A stretch of DNA of 64,000 nucleotides from Pseudomonas canadensis (GCF_000503215.1 NZ_AYTD01000014.1:62001-126000), one strand, 5' to 3'; counted from the first letter of the stretch, positions 1 through 8,363 are shown. Translations and numbers: made by a program. Notes: generated by a model not told the origin, from the letters alone.

Positions 1-951
1 GTTGTTGAGCGTGTTGAAGCTCAAGGTGAGAAAGCCATCCCCCGGCAAACCCAGGCCGTACCAGCCGTCGGTGGTTTTGCTGAAGCCGTCGCCCTGGGCG
101 TATTTACCCAGTTGGGTGTTGACCTGGCCACCGCTGTCACGTTCCTTGAGCACAATGTTGACCACACCGGCTACCGCATCCGAGCCGTATTGCGCCGACG
201 CGCCATCGCGCAGCACTTCGACATGATCGATGCTGCTGATGGGGATCATATCCAGGTCCACCGGCTGTGCGCCAATGAACGGCACGCCGCCGGAGATGTT
301 CACCACCGCCGAGGCATGACGGCGCTTGCCGTTGATGAGCACCAGCGTCTGGTCCGGCGCCAGGCCACGCAGGGACGCGCCCTTGGGGTTCTGGCCACGG
401 GTGGCGCTCTGGTTCTGCGGAAAGTTGAACGACGGCAGCAGTTGGAACAGCGCCTGGTTGAGGCTGGTGGCGCCGGTTTGCTTGAGTTCTTCGGCGTTGA
501 TTACGTCCACCGGTGCGGCGCTGGTAAGGGCCGTGGCATCACTGCGCCGGGTGCCGATGGCGACTACGCGGTCCAGGGTCGGCGCTTGCGCTGCGCTGGT
601 TTGTGCCTTGACGTTGCTGGTCGCGTTTTTGCTCGCGCCTTCCTTGATGATGAACGCACCGTCCGGACTGACCTGGACTTGCAGGCCGGTGCCCTTGAGC
701 GCGGCATCCACCGCCTGTTGCGCCGACAGCGAACCGTCCACGCTGGCCGAAGAATAGTTACCCAGTTGCGGGGTGAACGAGATCACCTGACCACTTTGCC
801 GACTGATGTTGAGCAGCACTTCATCCAGCGGGCCAGGGGCGATGTGATAGACCTGGCGTGCTTCTTCGGCACCGGCGGCAAACGAGAAAAACAGACTGGC
901 CAACGGCACCAGGGCAAAGGTTCGAAGCGGCACACGGTTGAACTGATTCAC
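1..951 (-). CDS. TonB-dependent receptor, STN-containing (partial, 3' end off window)
   Basis: Outer-membrane receptor of the cell-surface-signalling type; only the first 317 codons are present and the barrel lies beyond the window edge. The start is GTG at 951, preceded by a purine-rich GGGGGGAG. A signal peptide (about residues 1-28, ending SFAAGAEEA) is followed by a STN domain (about 30-80, YHIAPGPLDEVLLNISRQSG), a linker, and the plug domain (RGLAPDQTLVLINGKRRH, then VEVLRDGASAQYGSDAVAG). The STN domain is what such receptors use to contact a FecR-type regulator. A FecR gene and an ECF sigma gene lie immediately upstream on the same strand. The ligand cannot be told from sequence. An 18-bp sequence 80-97 bp upstream is repeated before the desaturase gene and is a promoter candidate. 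Confidence 0.92.
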   Translation of the reverse strand, partial: MNQFNRVPLRTFALVPLASLFFSFAAGAEEARQVYHIAPGPLDEVLLNISRQSGQVISFTPQLGNYSSASVDGSLSAQQAVDAALKGTGLQVQVSPDGAFIIKEGASKNATSNVKAQTSAAQAPTLDRVVAIGTRRSDATALTSAAPVDVINAEELKQTGATSLNQALFQLLPSFNFPQNQSATRGQNPKGASLRGLAPDQTLVLINGKRRHASAVVNISGGVPFIGAQPVDLDMIPISSIDHVEVLRDGASAQYGSDAVAGVVNIVLKERDSGGQVNTQLGKYAQGDGFSKTTDGWYGLGLPGDGFLTLSFNTLNN

Positions 952-1025
952 TTTGGCTCCCCCCAAGGAAACACGAGAACGCTGCTCCCCGCAGCGCTTA
1001 CGGGAGTGATGTGGGTCAGCGGGGG

Positions 1026-1048
1026 GAAAACTTGCAGATCGTTTGGTT
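1026..1048 (-). promoter_or_regulatory. Candidate ECF-type promoter of the TonB receptor gene
   Basis: Read on the minus strand this contains AACCAAACGATCTGCAAG followed by TTTTC. The same 18 bases, followed by ATTTTC, occur at 4527-4550 upstream of the desaturase gene in the same orientation. Both lie 50-100 bp upstream of a start codon in a locus encoding its own ECF sigma factor. Assignment to that sigma factor is inference. Confidence 0.5.
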
Positions 1049-1088
1049 ATGTCCTTAGAACCCACATAGGCATAGCCTCCTCGCTTTA

Positions 1089-1175
1089 TGTGGGAGCTGG
1101 CTTGCCTGCGATGACGTCGACTCGGTTGGACTGACAGACCGAGCCGCTCGCATCGCAGGCAAGCCAGCTCCCACA
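1089..1175. repeat. REP-type inverted repeat (arms 25 nt)
   Basis: TGTGGGAGCTGGCTTGCCTGCGATG (1089-1113) is repeated as its exact reverse complement at 1151-1175. The loop is 37 bp. It lies between the fecR-like gene and the receptor gene, so it could separate the two transcriptionally. It matches the intergenic REP palindromes typical of Pseudomonas genomes. Confidence 0.85.
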
Positions 1176-1192
1176 GGGACCGAGTGAATCGG

Positions 1193-2137
1193 CTATACCG
1201 CACTGACAGTCACCCACAAACCGGTGCGGCGGGTAATGTGGATCGGCAAGGTGCGCGCCAGGGTGTCAAGGATTTGCTGGGGGTTGTCCAGCCGGTACAA
1301 GCCGCTGACGCGCAGGCCCGCCACGGAAGGGTCCAGGCGCAGCACACCATTGTGATAGGGCCGCAGTGCGTCGATGACTTCAGCCAGCGGGCGGTCGCGC
1401 ACTTGCAGGAAGCCGTCGACCCAGGCCGTGGCGCCGGAGGAACTGGCCTGCACCGGACCGAATCCGGCACGGTCGTAATGCACTTCATGGCCAGCGGCGA
1501 GTTGCAGGCGTTCGCCGTTCTGGCCGTCGATTTCCACCGCGCCGTTGAGGGCGACCACCTGGCCCAGCCCTGCCCGTTCACGCACCAGGAACCGGTTGCC
1601 ATAGGCGCGCAGGCGGGTCTGGTCGGTTTGGATCAAAAACGGTCGGATGCGATCACTGGCGACCTTGGCCAACAACTCGCCTTCGCGCAGACGTACCAGG
1701 CGGCGTTGCGGATCAAACTGGATGTCGGCCGCGCTTTGCGCGTTGAGCAGCAATTCGCTGCCATCGTCCAACGTGACGGCACGGCGCTCGCCGGTGCCGG
1801 TACGGATATCCGCCGTGAGTTCAGTCAACGGCACGCCGAGCGGCTTGGCCAGCAAGGCCGCGCCAACTGCCACACCAGCGCCGGCCAGAGCGACCTGCAA
1901 CACATGACGTCGACTGGACGATGCCTCCAGCGCCTGCTGCAACACCTTGCCACTCACCCCTTGCGCCTGGGGAACCTGGAACATGCCCAGGCGGCTTTCC
2001 AACTGTCGGCACAAGGCATCATGACGCGGGTCGGCAGCGCGCCATTGTCCATAGCGTTGCCAGTCGCCCGCCGTGGCTTGGCCGGAGCGCAGCAGCACGT
2101 ACCAGCGCGTGGCGCTGTCGATCAGCTCGTCGCTCAT
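1193..2137 (-). CDS. FecR-family anti-sigma/sigma regulator
   Basis: Inner-membrane regulator that passes the signal from a ligand-loaded TonB receptor to its ECF sigma factor. The 314-residue product has an N-terminal cytoplasmic DUF4880-like segment (ATRWYVLLRSG, WRAADPRH), one membrane helix (about 79-97, VALAGAGVAVGAALLA), a periplasmic FecR domain (LDDGSELLLNAQSA, GELLAKV) and a C-terminal STN-like DUF4974 segment (RPLAEVIDALRPYHNG). The start chosen is the ATG overlapping the sigma-gene stop (ATGA), which implies translational coupling; an in-frame alternative lies nine bases upstream. Length is normal for the family. Confidence 0.93.
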   Translation of the reverse strand: MSDELIDSATRWYVLLRSGQATAGDWQRYGQWRAADPRHDALCRQLESRLGMFQVPQAQGVSGKVLQQALEASSSRRHVLQVALAGAGVAVGAALLAKPLGVPLTELTADIRTGTGERRAVTLDDGSELLLNAQSAADIQFDPQRRLVRLREGELLAKVASDRIRPFLIQTDQTRLRAYGNRFLVRERAGLGQVVALNGAVEIDGQNGERLQLAAGHEVHYDRAGFGPVQASSSGATAWVDGFLQVRDRPLAEVIDALRPYHNGVLRLDPSVAGLRVSGLYRLDNPQQILDTLARTLPIHITRRTGLWVTVSAV

Positions 2138-2643
2138 TCCAGGCACAGCCGCAGGCAGCGGTTGAAGGCGCGGGTCATATAGTCGCTGACTGAACGCTGG
2201 GAAATCCCCAGTTCGCTGGCGATTTCCGGGTAGGTCAGGCCATTGAGCTGCGAGAGCAAAAAGGTCGCCTTGACCTTGGCCGGCAAGCCGTCGAGCAACT
2301 GGTCGATGGCGTGCAGGGCTTCGAGCATTTGTGCCAGCTCTTCGGGAGACGGTGCGGTAGCCGTTTCGTCATTGTCGAGCGCGTCGAGGTAGGCACGCTC
2401 CAGATCACGCCGGCGCCACAGTTGATACATTAGCCGCTGGGCGATGGTGGTGAGTAGCGCACGCGGCTGGCGGATGGGCACGACACCCGGCGCACTCAGC
2501 AACTGGACGAAGGTGTCGGCTGCAATGTCTTCGGCGTGGGCACGGGAATCGAGGTGGCGGTGCAAACGGCTGCACAGCCAGTCGTAATGACTGCGGAACA
2601 ATCCGCCCACGTAATCGCTGTGAGAAGTGTCGGCGCCGGACAT
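2134..2643 (-). CDS. ECF sigma factor, FecI family
   Basis: RNA polymerase sigma factor of 169 residues. Region 2 covers about residues 10-75 (LFRSHYDWLCSRLHRHL, AEDIAADTFVQLL) and region 4 about 105-165 (LDGLPAKVKATFLLSQLNGLTYPEIASELGISQRSVSDYM, a helix-turn-helix). The HAEDIAADTF stretch is characteristic of iron-starvation-type sigma factors that serve TonB receptors. It heads a two-gene operon with the FecR partner, and their reading frames overlap by four bases. The upstream 108 bp are AT-rich and should carry its promoter; I could not see a convincing Fur box. Confidence 0.93.
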   Translation of the reverse strand: MSGADTSHSDYVGGLFRSHYDWLCSRLHRHLDSRAHAEDIAADTFVQLLSAPGVVPIRQPRALLTTIAQRLMYQLWRRRDLERAYLDALDNDETATAPSPEELAQMLEALHAIDQLLDGLPAKVKATFLLSQLNGLTYPEIASELGISQRSVSDYMTRAFNRCLRLCLE

Positions 2644-2751
2644 AGTGGCTCCATCTGAGTAGGTTGCGCGTTATGTCCGGTGTTCCGGTGGAGCGATCCT
2701 AGCAAGGCTGCTTATTCTTTAATAATATTTAAAAGGTATTTTTATATAACC

Positions 2752-3549
2752 TTATTGAAGTATCGGGAAGCCGGCGTTGATGGCCTGTCGTTGGTAGTCC
2801 AGGAGCACTTCGTAGTCGTCTTCGCTGGCGGGTAGCACGGCCTGCAGGCCCAGCGTCTCGGCGACTTGCGGCAAGTCCTGCAACGCCTGATTCATGGCCT
2901 GGCGGAGTTGAATGACCTGTTCATCGCTCAAGCCCAATGGGCCGATATAGGGCAAGGTCGGGCTCGGTGCGCTACGGCTGACGATGCGCAGCCCCGCCAC
3001 TTCCTGCGGCGCGAAACGAGCCAGGTAGTCGTAGGTGACGCTGTCGATGGCGGCGAGGTCGGCGCGGTCTTCGCGCAGCCAGCGCAGGCTCTCGCGGTGA
3101 GCGCCGCTGATGGCGACGCTGGCGAAGAAACGCCCGTCGCGTTGCAAGGGTGCCAGGCGTTCGCGCAGCAGGTTCATGCCGCTGTTGGAGTCGTGACCGT
3201 TGATAACGCCACGGCTGTTGTAGAAGTCCGACAGGGTAAAGCGAGCGTTGTCATCGCGGGTCAGCAATAGGCTGCAGTGCTCGCCTTGACTGCTGTGGGG
3301 CAGCTCGCAGCGCGGGCGGCCAATGACACGGACTTGCCCGCGCAGCTGGGTCATCAATGGATAACCGCAAGTCTGGGTCAGGAGTAATTCAGGCGCGAGC
3401 CACAGACTGTGCAGGTCGAGATGCGCGGCGTCGAGTCGCCCCATGCCCAGGTGGTCGAGGATGCGCGCAATCCACTGCTGGTTGGCCTGTTCGATCGGTG
3501 CGGGCGCGACATACATCAACAGCTCAGCATAGTGGTCACTCATGGTCAT
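2752..3549 (-). CDS. PhnD-like phosphate/phosphonate-type binding protein without signal peptide
   Basis: A 265-residue protein with the layout of ABC-type PhnD/transferrin-like binding proteins: an N-terminal lobe to about residue 110, then GRFFASVAISGAHRESLRWLREDRADLAAIDSVTYDYL, the stretch that in PhnD-like proteins precedes the hinge (a serine/histidine pair and AAIDSVTY), and RSAPSPTLPYIGP. No export signal is visible (start MTMSDHYAELLMYV), so it is probably cytoplasmic or an orphan. No permease or ATPase gene is near. Its start is three bases after the stop of the desaturase gene, so the two are cotranscribed. The substrate is unknown. Confidence 0.75.
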   Translation of the reverse strand: MTMSDHYAELLMYVAPAPIEQANQQWIARILDHLGMGRLDAAHLDLHSLWLAPELLLTQTCGYPLMTQLRGQVRVIGRPRCELPHSSQGEHCSLLLTRDDNARFTLSDFYNSRGVINGHDSNSGMNLLRERLAPLQRDGRFFASVAISGAHRESLRWLREDRADLAAIDSVTYDYLARFAPQEVAGLRIVSRSAPSPTLPYIGPLGLSDEQVIQLRQAMNQALQDLPQVAETLGLQAVLPASEDDYEVLLDYQRQAINAGFPILQ

Positions 3550-3552
3550 CTC

Positions 3553-4482
3553 TCACGCAAAAGGGTGACGGGGGCTGTCGATGGCCTTGACGCCGTGACG
3601 GCTGATCAACTGGCCATAGCCCTGCACCAGGAAGCCGCCGCTGCGCGCCACCCATTGCTCACGCCGGGCGCGGTAGACCGTGGGCAGCAAGTACCAGGGC
3701 AGTTTCGGCAGGTCGTGGTGCACCAAGTGCAGGTTGTTGTTGAGGAACAGCCAGGTCCACGGCCAGGACGCTTCGTTGAGCACCGTGCGTTGCTCCGGCT
3801 GCAGGTGCGGGCGGTGTTCATAGTAGGAACGGATCGAGGCCAGGGACAAGGCCGGCACGCTGACCAGCAGCAGGTAATGCCACACCGACAGCGCACTGTA
3901 GTGGGCGATGAAACCCAGCATCAATACGGTAACGGCGCTGTGGGCCAGCCACATCGGCCACACCTGGGGCAGCCGCCGGTATTCGTGACGGGACAGACGG
4001 CCAATCGCCAAGGGCGCCGCCAGCAGGAAGCGGCCGAGCACCGTCTTGGTCAGCCAATGCACGCCACGCTCGAACAGCGAGCTGGTGTCCCATTGCTGCT
4101 GGTTGAGGTAGCGGCTTTCCGGGTCGATGCCCGGCAGGGTCAGGTCTTCGTCGTTGTGGTGCAACAGGTGGCTGTCGCGGTACAGCGTGTAGGGATACCA
4201 CACGGCAAAGGGCGCATAGCCAAGCAGCTTATTGAGCCGCAGCGAACGGGTGGGATGGCCGTGGAGCAATTCGTGTTGCACCGACAGCCACAGCGTCACG
4301 ATAGGAATCAGCAGCAAGAGGCTCAACCCCAAGCCCAGCCAATGGCTACCCAGGATCACGGCGAACCAACCGGCGTACACGCCGATCAGCAGCAGCCAGG
4401 TTGGCCATTCGGTTCTTGCGGTAAAGGTGGTGGCCAGGGCTTCGATTTCCCGGCGTTGGGTCGGATCAAGGTAGTTGGCCAT
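3553..4482 (-). CDS. Membrane fatty acid desaturase/hydroxylase family protein
   Basis: Di-iron integral-membrane desaturase fold, 309 residues. The histidine boxes are HELLHGHP (about residue 77), SHLLHHNDED (about 105) and HLVHHDLP (about 230), separated by hydrophobic helices (LLLIGVYAGWFAVILGS; LLLLIPIVTLWLSV; YLLLVSVPALSLASI). The start is set at the ATG giving MANYLDP; a TTG 12 codons upstream is less likely. It is followed at once by the PhnD-like gene, and a shared promoter-like 18-mer lies 51-68 bp upstream. Substrate could be a fatty acyl chain or a carotenoid-like lipid; the sequence does not decide. Confidence 0.85.
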   Translation of the reverse strand: MANYLDPTQRREIEALATTFTARTEWPTWLLLIGVYAGWFAVILGSHWLGLGLSLLLLIPIVTLWLSVQHELLHGHPTRSLRLNKLLGYAPFAVWYPYTLYRDSHLLHHNDEDLTLPGIDPESRYLNQQQWDTSSLFERGVHWLTKTVLGRFLLAAPLAIGRLSRHEYRRLPQVWPMWLAHSAVTVLMLGFIAHYSALSVWHYLLLVSVPALSLASIRSYYEHRPHLQPEQRTVLNEASWPWTWLFLNNNLHLVHHDLPKLPWYLLPTVYRARREQWVARSGGFLVQGYGQLISRHGVKAIDSPRHPFA

Positions 4483-4526
4483 CGGCAGCTCAGAGCAGGT
4501 GTTTCCTGCTCTGTGCAACGAGGCGC

Positions 4527-4550
4527 GAAAATCTTGCAGATCGTTTGGTT
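4527..4550 (-). promoter_or_regulatory. Candidate ECF-type promoter of the desaturase operon
   Basis: The minus strand reads AACCAAACGATCTGCAAG then ATTTTC. The first 18 bases are identical to the site at 1031-1048 before the TonB receptor gene. It lies 45-68 bp upstream of the desaturase ATG. The shared sequence supports co-regulation; the identity of the regulator is inferred from the neighbouring sigma gene. Confidence 0.5.
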
Positions 4551-4563
4551 CTAAGCTTGTAAC

Positions 4564-4680
4564 TCAGTGACCGAACAGGCCTGTCTCGGTTTTCTTGGCT
4601 TTCTTGTCGGCGCGTTTTTCATCCGCGGTCTTTGCCGGTTTTTTCTTCGCGGCTTTCTTTGAATCCATACCTTTGGCCAT
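4564..4680 (-). CDS. Small lysine-rich protein (38 aa)
   Basis: A short ORF from ATG at 4680 encodes MAKGMDSKKAAKKK...TGLFGH, with lysine/alanine making up over half of it. It resembles small basic disordered proteins often annotated as hypothetical in pseudomonads; a role in nucleic acid binding is only a guess from charge. It is divergent from the GNAT gene at 4784. Confidence is limited by its size. Confidence 0.55.
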   Translation of the reverse strand: MAKGMDSKKAAKKKPAKTADEKRADKKAKKTETGLFGH

Positions 4681-4783
4681 GATGCATGCTCCACTGACAG
4701 GGGATGTAGCACTGGGTATACCACCTATTGCCCGGCAGAAGGCGCTTATAATCCCCGGCCCTGGATAACGCTGCCTGAACACC

Positions 4784-5221
4784 ATGCCCGAATTGAACAT
4801 CGAACCGCTGGCAGAGCCGCTGTGGCCGCTGCTGAACAAGTTTTACCGCAACCACAATTCGTCGATGAAGGCGCTCAAGGGTGGGCGTTTGTGGGTGGCG
4901 CGGGACGGTGAGATTGTCGCCGGGTTGTGCCTGACGCCCGTGGTAGGTGGGCAATGGTTGACCGGGGTGTTCGTTGACCCTGCCTATCGCGGCCAAGGGC
5001 TGGCGGCGCGGGTGATCGAGGCAGCGGTTGCCGATGTCGACGGCACCCTGTGGTTGTTGTGTCACCCAGACCTGGAAGGGTTGTATCAACGCATGGGCTT
5101 CACTCAGGACACCGTGCTGCCGCAATCCCTCAGCGAACGCTTGGTACGCTACAAGCGCAACAAACCCATGATCGCGATGGGCTTAGATCGTTTGGTGAGG
5201 TTGACCGCAGATAATGTGTGA
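4784..5221 (+). CDS. GNAT-family N-acetyltransferase
   Basis: A 145-residue acetyl-CoA-dependent acyltransferase domain. The core motif is VFVDPAYRGQGLAARVIEAAVAD (about residues 62-84), with the Q/RxxGxG/A pyrophosphate-binding loop RGQGLA, followed by WLLCHPDLEGLYQRMGF, the usual C-terminal strand-helix. Starts at ATG 4784, directly after an upstream TA-rich stretch. The acceptor substrate is unknown. It is followed closely by the methyltransferase gene on the same strand. Confidence 0.85.
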   Translation: MPELNIEPLAEPLWPLLNKFYRNHNSSMKALKGGRLWVARDGEIVAGLCLTPVVGGQWLTGVFVDPAYRGQGLAARVIEAAVADVDGTLWLLCHPDLEGLYQRMGFTQDTVLPQSLSERLVRYKRNKPMIAMGLDRLVRLTADNV

Positions 5222-5280
5222 TCAGCGCCTGCAGGGCCCATGCTAGCCTCGGCGGCACAGTGGCCCTTTACAGGATGATC

Positions 5281-6099
5281 ATGAAAACGACGCTTGCAGC
5301 TCTCTCCCTCACCGCCCTGCTCGTCCCGGTCTTGAGCCAGGCAGCCGACGCAGCCATCACCGCCGAGCAGTACCAGAGCGTACTCGCCGGTAGTTGGCGC
5401 GACCCTGCCAACAGCGCCCGCGACGGTTATCGCCACCCGCAACAGACGCTGGAATTCTTTGGCCTGGGCGCCAAGCAGACGGTGATCGAGATCACCCCCG
5501 GTGGCGGCTGGTACAGCGAAGTGCTGGCGCCGCTGCTCAAGGATCATGGGCACTACATCGCCGCAGTGCAGGCGGCGAGCAGCAGCGCCTACGCGCGCAC
5601 GTCCGAAGAGAACCTGAGAAAGAAATTCGTGGCTGATCCGGCTCGGTACGGTAAGGCTGAAGTCGTCGAGTTCGATCCCAAGGCCCCGGTGTTCGGCAAA
5701 CCCGCGTCGGCAGATGCAGTGCTGACGTTCCGCAATGTGCATAACTGGGTCGAGGCAGGTACTGCGCCGGCCACGTTCAGCGCGTTCTACAAGGTACTGA
5801 AACCGGGCGGCGTGCTGGGCGTGGAAGATCACCGGGCCAAGGATGGCGCGGATCTGGAAACGATCAAGGACAGCGGTTACCTGACCACCGCGCAGGTGGT
5901 GAAGCTGGCGTCCGATGCCGGGTTCAAGCTGGCGGGCCAGAGTGAGGTGAATGCCAACCCGAAGGACACCAAGGACTACCCGGCTGGCGTGTGGACGTTG
6001 CCGCCGACGCTGAGATTGGGCGAGCAGGACAAGGCGAAGTATGTGGCGATCGGGGAGTCGGATCGGATGACGTTGCGGTTCATTAAACCGACCCGATAA
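5281..6099 (+). CDS. Exported SAM-dependent methyltransferase-like protein
   Basis: The 272-residue product starts with a clear signal peptide (MKTTLAALSLTALLVPVLSQAADA), unusual for a class I methyltransferase fold. The SAM-binding region is recognisable (TVIEITPGGGWYSEVLAPLL, about residues 72-91) and the later FRNVHNWVEAG and LKPGGVLGVEDHRAK motifs are typical. The ATG at 5281 follows ACAGGATGATC. Such periplasmic methyltransferase-like proteins are widespread in pseudomonads without an assigned substrate. Whether it methylates anything in the periplasm, where SAM is not expected, is unknown. Confidence 0.8.
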   Translation: MKTTLAALSLTALLVPVLSQAADAAITAEQYQSVLAGSWRDPANSARDGYRHPQQTLEFFGLGAKQTVIEITPGGGWYSEVLAPLLKDHGHYIAAVQAASSSAYARTSEENLRKKFVADPARYGKAEVVEFDPKAPVFGKPASADAVLTFRNVHNWVEAGTAPATFSAFYKVLKPGGVLGVEDHRAKDGADLETIKDSGYLTTAQVVKLASDAGFKLAGQSEVNANPKDTKDYPAGVWTLPPTLRLGEQDKAKYVAIGESDRMTLRFIKPTR

Positions 6100-6125
6100 C
6101 AATTATTGAAGTATCGCTTTTCTGT

Positions 6126-6278
6126 GGTGAGCGGGCTTGTCCCGCGCTGGGCTGCGAAGCAGACCCAAACCTTTCACCGCAGTGCGCCTGACGCGCCGCG
6201 GTGGCTTGGATAGGGCCGCTTCGCAGCCCAGCGCGGGGCAAGCCCGCTCACCATAACAAGCCCGCTCACCACAACAAG
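6126..6278. repeat. REP-type inverted repeat (arms 35 nt) with an extra half copy
   Basis: The left arm 6126-6160 begins GGTGAGCGGGCTTGTCCCGC. The right arm 6218-6252 is its reverse complement with one mismatch. An extra truncated arm copy (AAGCCCGCTCACCACAACAAG) follows to 6278. The same palindrome family recurs at 20514-20643. It sits between convergent genes. Confidence 0.85.
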
Positions 6279-6301
6279 CAGCCTCACATTCAGATGCAGG
6301 A

Positions 6302-6841
6302 TCAATCGTCGGCCGTGGGATCCAAGTCCGGGAACATCACCTCGATAAAGCCGAACTTGCTGAAGTCGGTGATCCGCGACGGGTACAACCGGCCGATCAG
6401 GTGATCGCATTCATGCTGCACCACCCGCGCATGGAAACCATCGGCAAAGCGCACGATGGGTTCACCCTTGGGATCAAAGCCTTCGTAGCGAATCTGCTGA
6501 TAGCGATCCACCGCACCCCGCAAACCCGGCACGGACAGGCAACCTTCATAGCCTTCCTCCAGCACCGGACTCAACGGCGTGATCAGCGGGTTGATCAGGA
6601 TCGTCTGCGGCACCGGCGGCGCGTCCGGGTAGCGTTCGCTGGCCTCGAAACCGAAGATCACCAATTGCAGGTCGACACCGATCTGCGGAGCGGCCAGGCC
6701 GACTCCGCCCACGTGTTCCATGGTCTGGAACATGTCATCGATCAATTGCCACAGCTCGGGGCTGTCGAACATTTCCGGCGGAACCGGGGGCGCGATACGC
6801 AGCAGGCGCTCGTCGCCCATTTTCAGGATTTCACGGATCAT
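6302..6841 (-). CDS. def: Peptide deformylase
   Basis: Removes the formyl group from the initiator methionine of new proteins. The 179-residue product has all three family motifs: [10 protein letters not shown] (about 46-55), EGCLSVPG with the metal-binding cysteine (about 98-105), and QHECDHL with both metal histidines and the catalytic glutamate (about 141-147). It lies three bases downstream of brkB and is not next to fmt, so it is likely the accessory deformylase rather than the housekeeping one. The other copy would lie outside this window. Confidence 0.95.
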   Translation of the reverse strand: MIREILKMGDERLLRIAPPVPPEMFDSPELWQLIDDMFQTMEHVGGVGLAAPQIGVDLQLVIFGFEASERYPDAPPVPQTILINPLITPLSPVLEEGYEGCLSVPGLRGAVDRYQQIRYEGFDPKGEPIVRFADGFHARVVQHECDHLIGRLYPSRITDFSKFGFIEVMFPDLDPTADD

Positions 6842-6844
6842 CGA

Positions 6845-7795
6845 TCAGACTTCATCGGCAGTGGGCTTGGAGTGGTCCCGGCCGAGGCCTGAGACGTGTT
6901 GTTTTTCATCGGTGTGGCCGGGCTCATCGAACTCTTTTTCACCCGGATCCTTGCCTTCGGCGGACATGTGCTCGATCACCGCATTCATCTCCGCGCCCAG
7001 CAACAGCACGGCGGCGGAAATGTAGAAGTACAGGAGCAACACGATGATTGCGCCGATACTGCCATACATGGCGTTGTAGTCGGCAAAGGTTTTGACGTAG
7101 TAGCCAAAGCCCAGGGAGGCAACGATCCACACCACCACCGCCAACACCGAGCCTGGGGTGATGAAGCGGAATTTCTGTTCGACATCGGGCATCACGTAGT
7201 ACATGAGGGCCACGGCGAACATCAGCAAAATCACGATCAACGGCCAGCGCAGGATGGTCCACAGGGTGACCACGAACTCCTGCATGCCGATCTGCCCGGC
7301 CAGCCACTCCATCACTTGCGGGCCCAGCACCATCAGTGCGGCGGCGGCCAGCAGCATGCCGGCGATGCCAACGGTGTAGAAAATCGACAGCGGGAAGCGC
7401 TTCCAGATCGGTCGGCCTTCAACCACGTCATAAGCGGCGTTCATCGCGCTCATCATCAGGCGCACACCGGCCGAGGCTGTCCACAGCGCGATCACGATAC
7501 CCACCGACAGCAGGCCACCCTTGGATTGCTGCAACTGGTCGATCACCGGGTTGACCTGCTCCAGCGCCTGCGGCGGCAACACCAGTTCCGACTGCAGGCG
7601 CAGCCAGGTGAAAAAGTCGGGCAGGTGCAGAAAGCCGATCAGGGCAATCAGGAACAGCAGGAAGGGAAACAGCGAGAACAGCATCTGGTAGGCCAGTGCC
7701 GAGGCGTACGTGGGCATTTCGTCATCGACGAATTCCTTGACGGTGCGCAGCAGCACTTTGTGCAGCTTGAGACCATCGAGAACCGGAAAAATCAT
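6845..7795 (-). CDS. YihY/BrkB-family inner membrane protein
   Basis: A 316-residue polytopic membrane protein of the YihY (formerly BrkB, RNase BN) family. Six hydrophobic segments are visible, from YQMLFSLFPFLLFLIALIGFLHL (about 34-56) to IGAIIVLLLYFYISAAVLLLGAEMNAVIEH (about 247-276), the latter being the family's C-terminal signature. A hydrophilic tail (EGKDPGEKEFDEPGHTDEKQH) follows. It is cotranscribed with def. Molecular function is unknown; the old ribonuclease assignment was an error in the literature. Confidence 0.9.
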   Translation of the reverse strand: MIFPVLDGLKLHKVLLRTVKEFVDDEMPTYASALAYQMLFSLFPFLLFLIALIGFLHLPDFFTWLRLQSELVLPPQALEQVNPVIDQLQQSKGGLLSVGIVIALWTASAGVRLMMSAMNAAYDVVEGRPIWKRFPLSIFYTVGIAGMLLAAAALMVLGPQVMEWLAGQIGMQEFVVTLWTILRWPLIVILLMFAVALMYYVMPDVEQKFRFITPGSVLAVVVWIVASLGFGYYVKTFADYNAMYGSIGAIIVLLLYFYISAAVLLLGAEMNAVIEHMSAEGKDPGEKEFDEPGHTDEKQHVSGLGRDHSKPTADEV

Positions 7796-7916
7796 AGCGT
7801 CTCCTTTCGCCGCAAAAAGGTTGAGTTCGTGGGCGACTCAGGGGCCGTTTTCTACATCAAGGTAGCCTATTTGGCGACCTTGAAACAATTTCGAAACTTT
7901 AACCGCATCAGGTGAC

Positions 7917-7944
7917 ACAAAAACGGCCATCCGTGGATGGCCGT
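7917..7944 (-). terminator. Rho-independent terminator of the csbD-like gene
   Basis: On the minus strand ACGGCCATCC-AC-GGATGGCCGT forms a ten-pair stem followed directly by TTTTG. It lies about 30 bp after the stop of the CsbD-like gene. Confidence 0.8.
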
Positions 7945-7976
7945 CGGGCTGCGTGTAACCAGCCAGCGATTCAGTG

Positions 7977-8162
7977 TTATTTGGTCGCTTTTTTGACCGC
8001 GTCCTTGGTGTCGCCTACCGCTTTTTGCACTTCGCCTTTCTTTTCCTGGACCACACCTTCAGCGCGCAGTTTGTCGTTGCCGGTGACTTTACCGACACCT
8101 TGCTTGATATTGCCGACCGCCTCGTTTGCCACGCCTTTAACCTTGTCAGATGTACTGCTCAT
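7977..8162 (-). CDS. CsbD-family stress response protein
   Basis: A 61-residue hydrophilic protein, [21 protein letters not shown]..., with the CsbD pattern of repeated KGxxxEAxGxxKxxxGKxTGxxxLxAEG. The family is associated with general stress; biochemical role unknown. The start is at 8162, chosen over an ATG 21 bases upstream because the family begins at this point. It has its own terminator and is divergent from the gene at 8364. Confidence 0.9.
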   Translation of the reverse strand: MSSTSDKVKGVANEAVGNIKQGVGKVTGNDKLRAEGVVQEKKGEVQKAVGDTKDAVKKATK

Positions 8163-8363
8163 GGTATTTCTCCGAAAGAACAATCAAGGGTTTTGGGTCA
8201 TTACCTAAAGATTGACCCGAGGCCGTTCAGCAGAGTTTCAATTATTTTTACCCACGCATTTCATCGCCGGCCGCAGGTTTGGCTTTATGTTTTGCCGCCA
8301 ACCCCTGAGAATGCCCGGCACATTCAGGCTCACACGCTGAATAACAGATCCCGTAGGAAGGTT

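Noticed and set aside
112..1134. 340-codon plus-strand open frame
   Set aside because: Opposite the TonB receptor, whose STN and plug motifs are clear; the end runs through a REP element.
2701..2751. Fur box upstream of the ECF sigma gene
   Set aside because: AT-rich (ATTCTTTAATAATATTT) but fewer matches to the consensus than needed, and AT richness alone explains them.
5185..5196. Third copy of AGATCGTTTGGT, matching the promoter-like 18-mer
   Set aside because: Only 12 bases, inside the GNAT coding region, and no suitably placed minus-strand gene follows.
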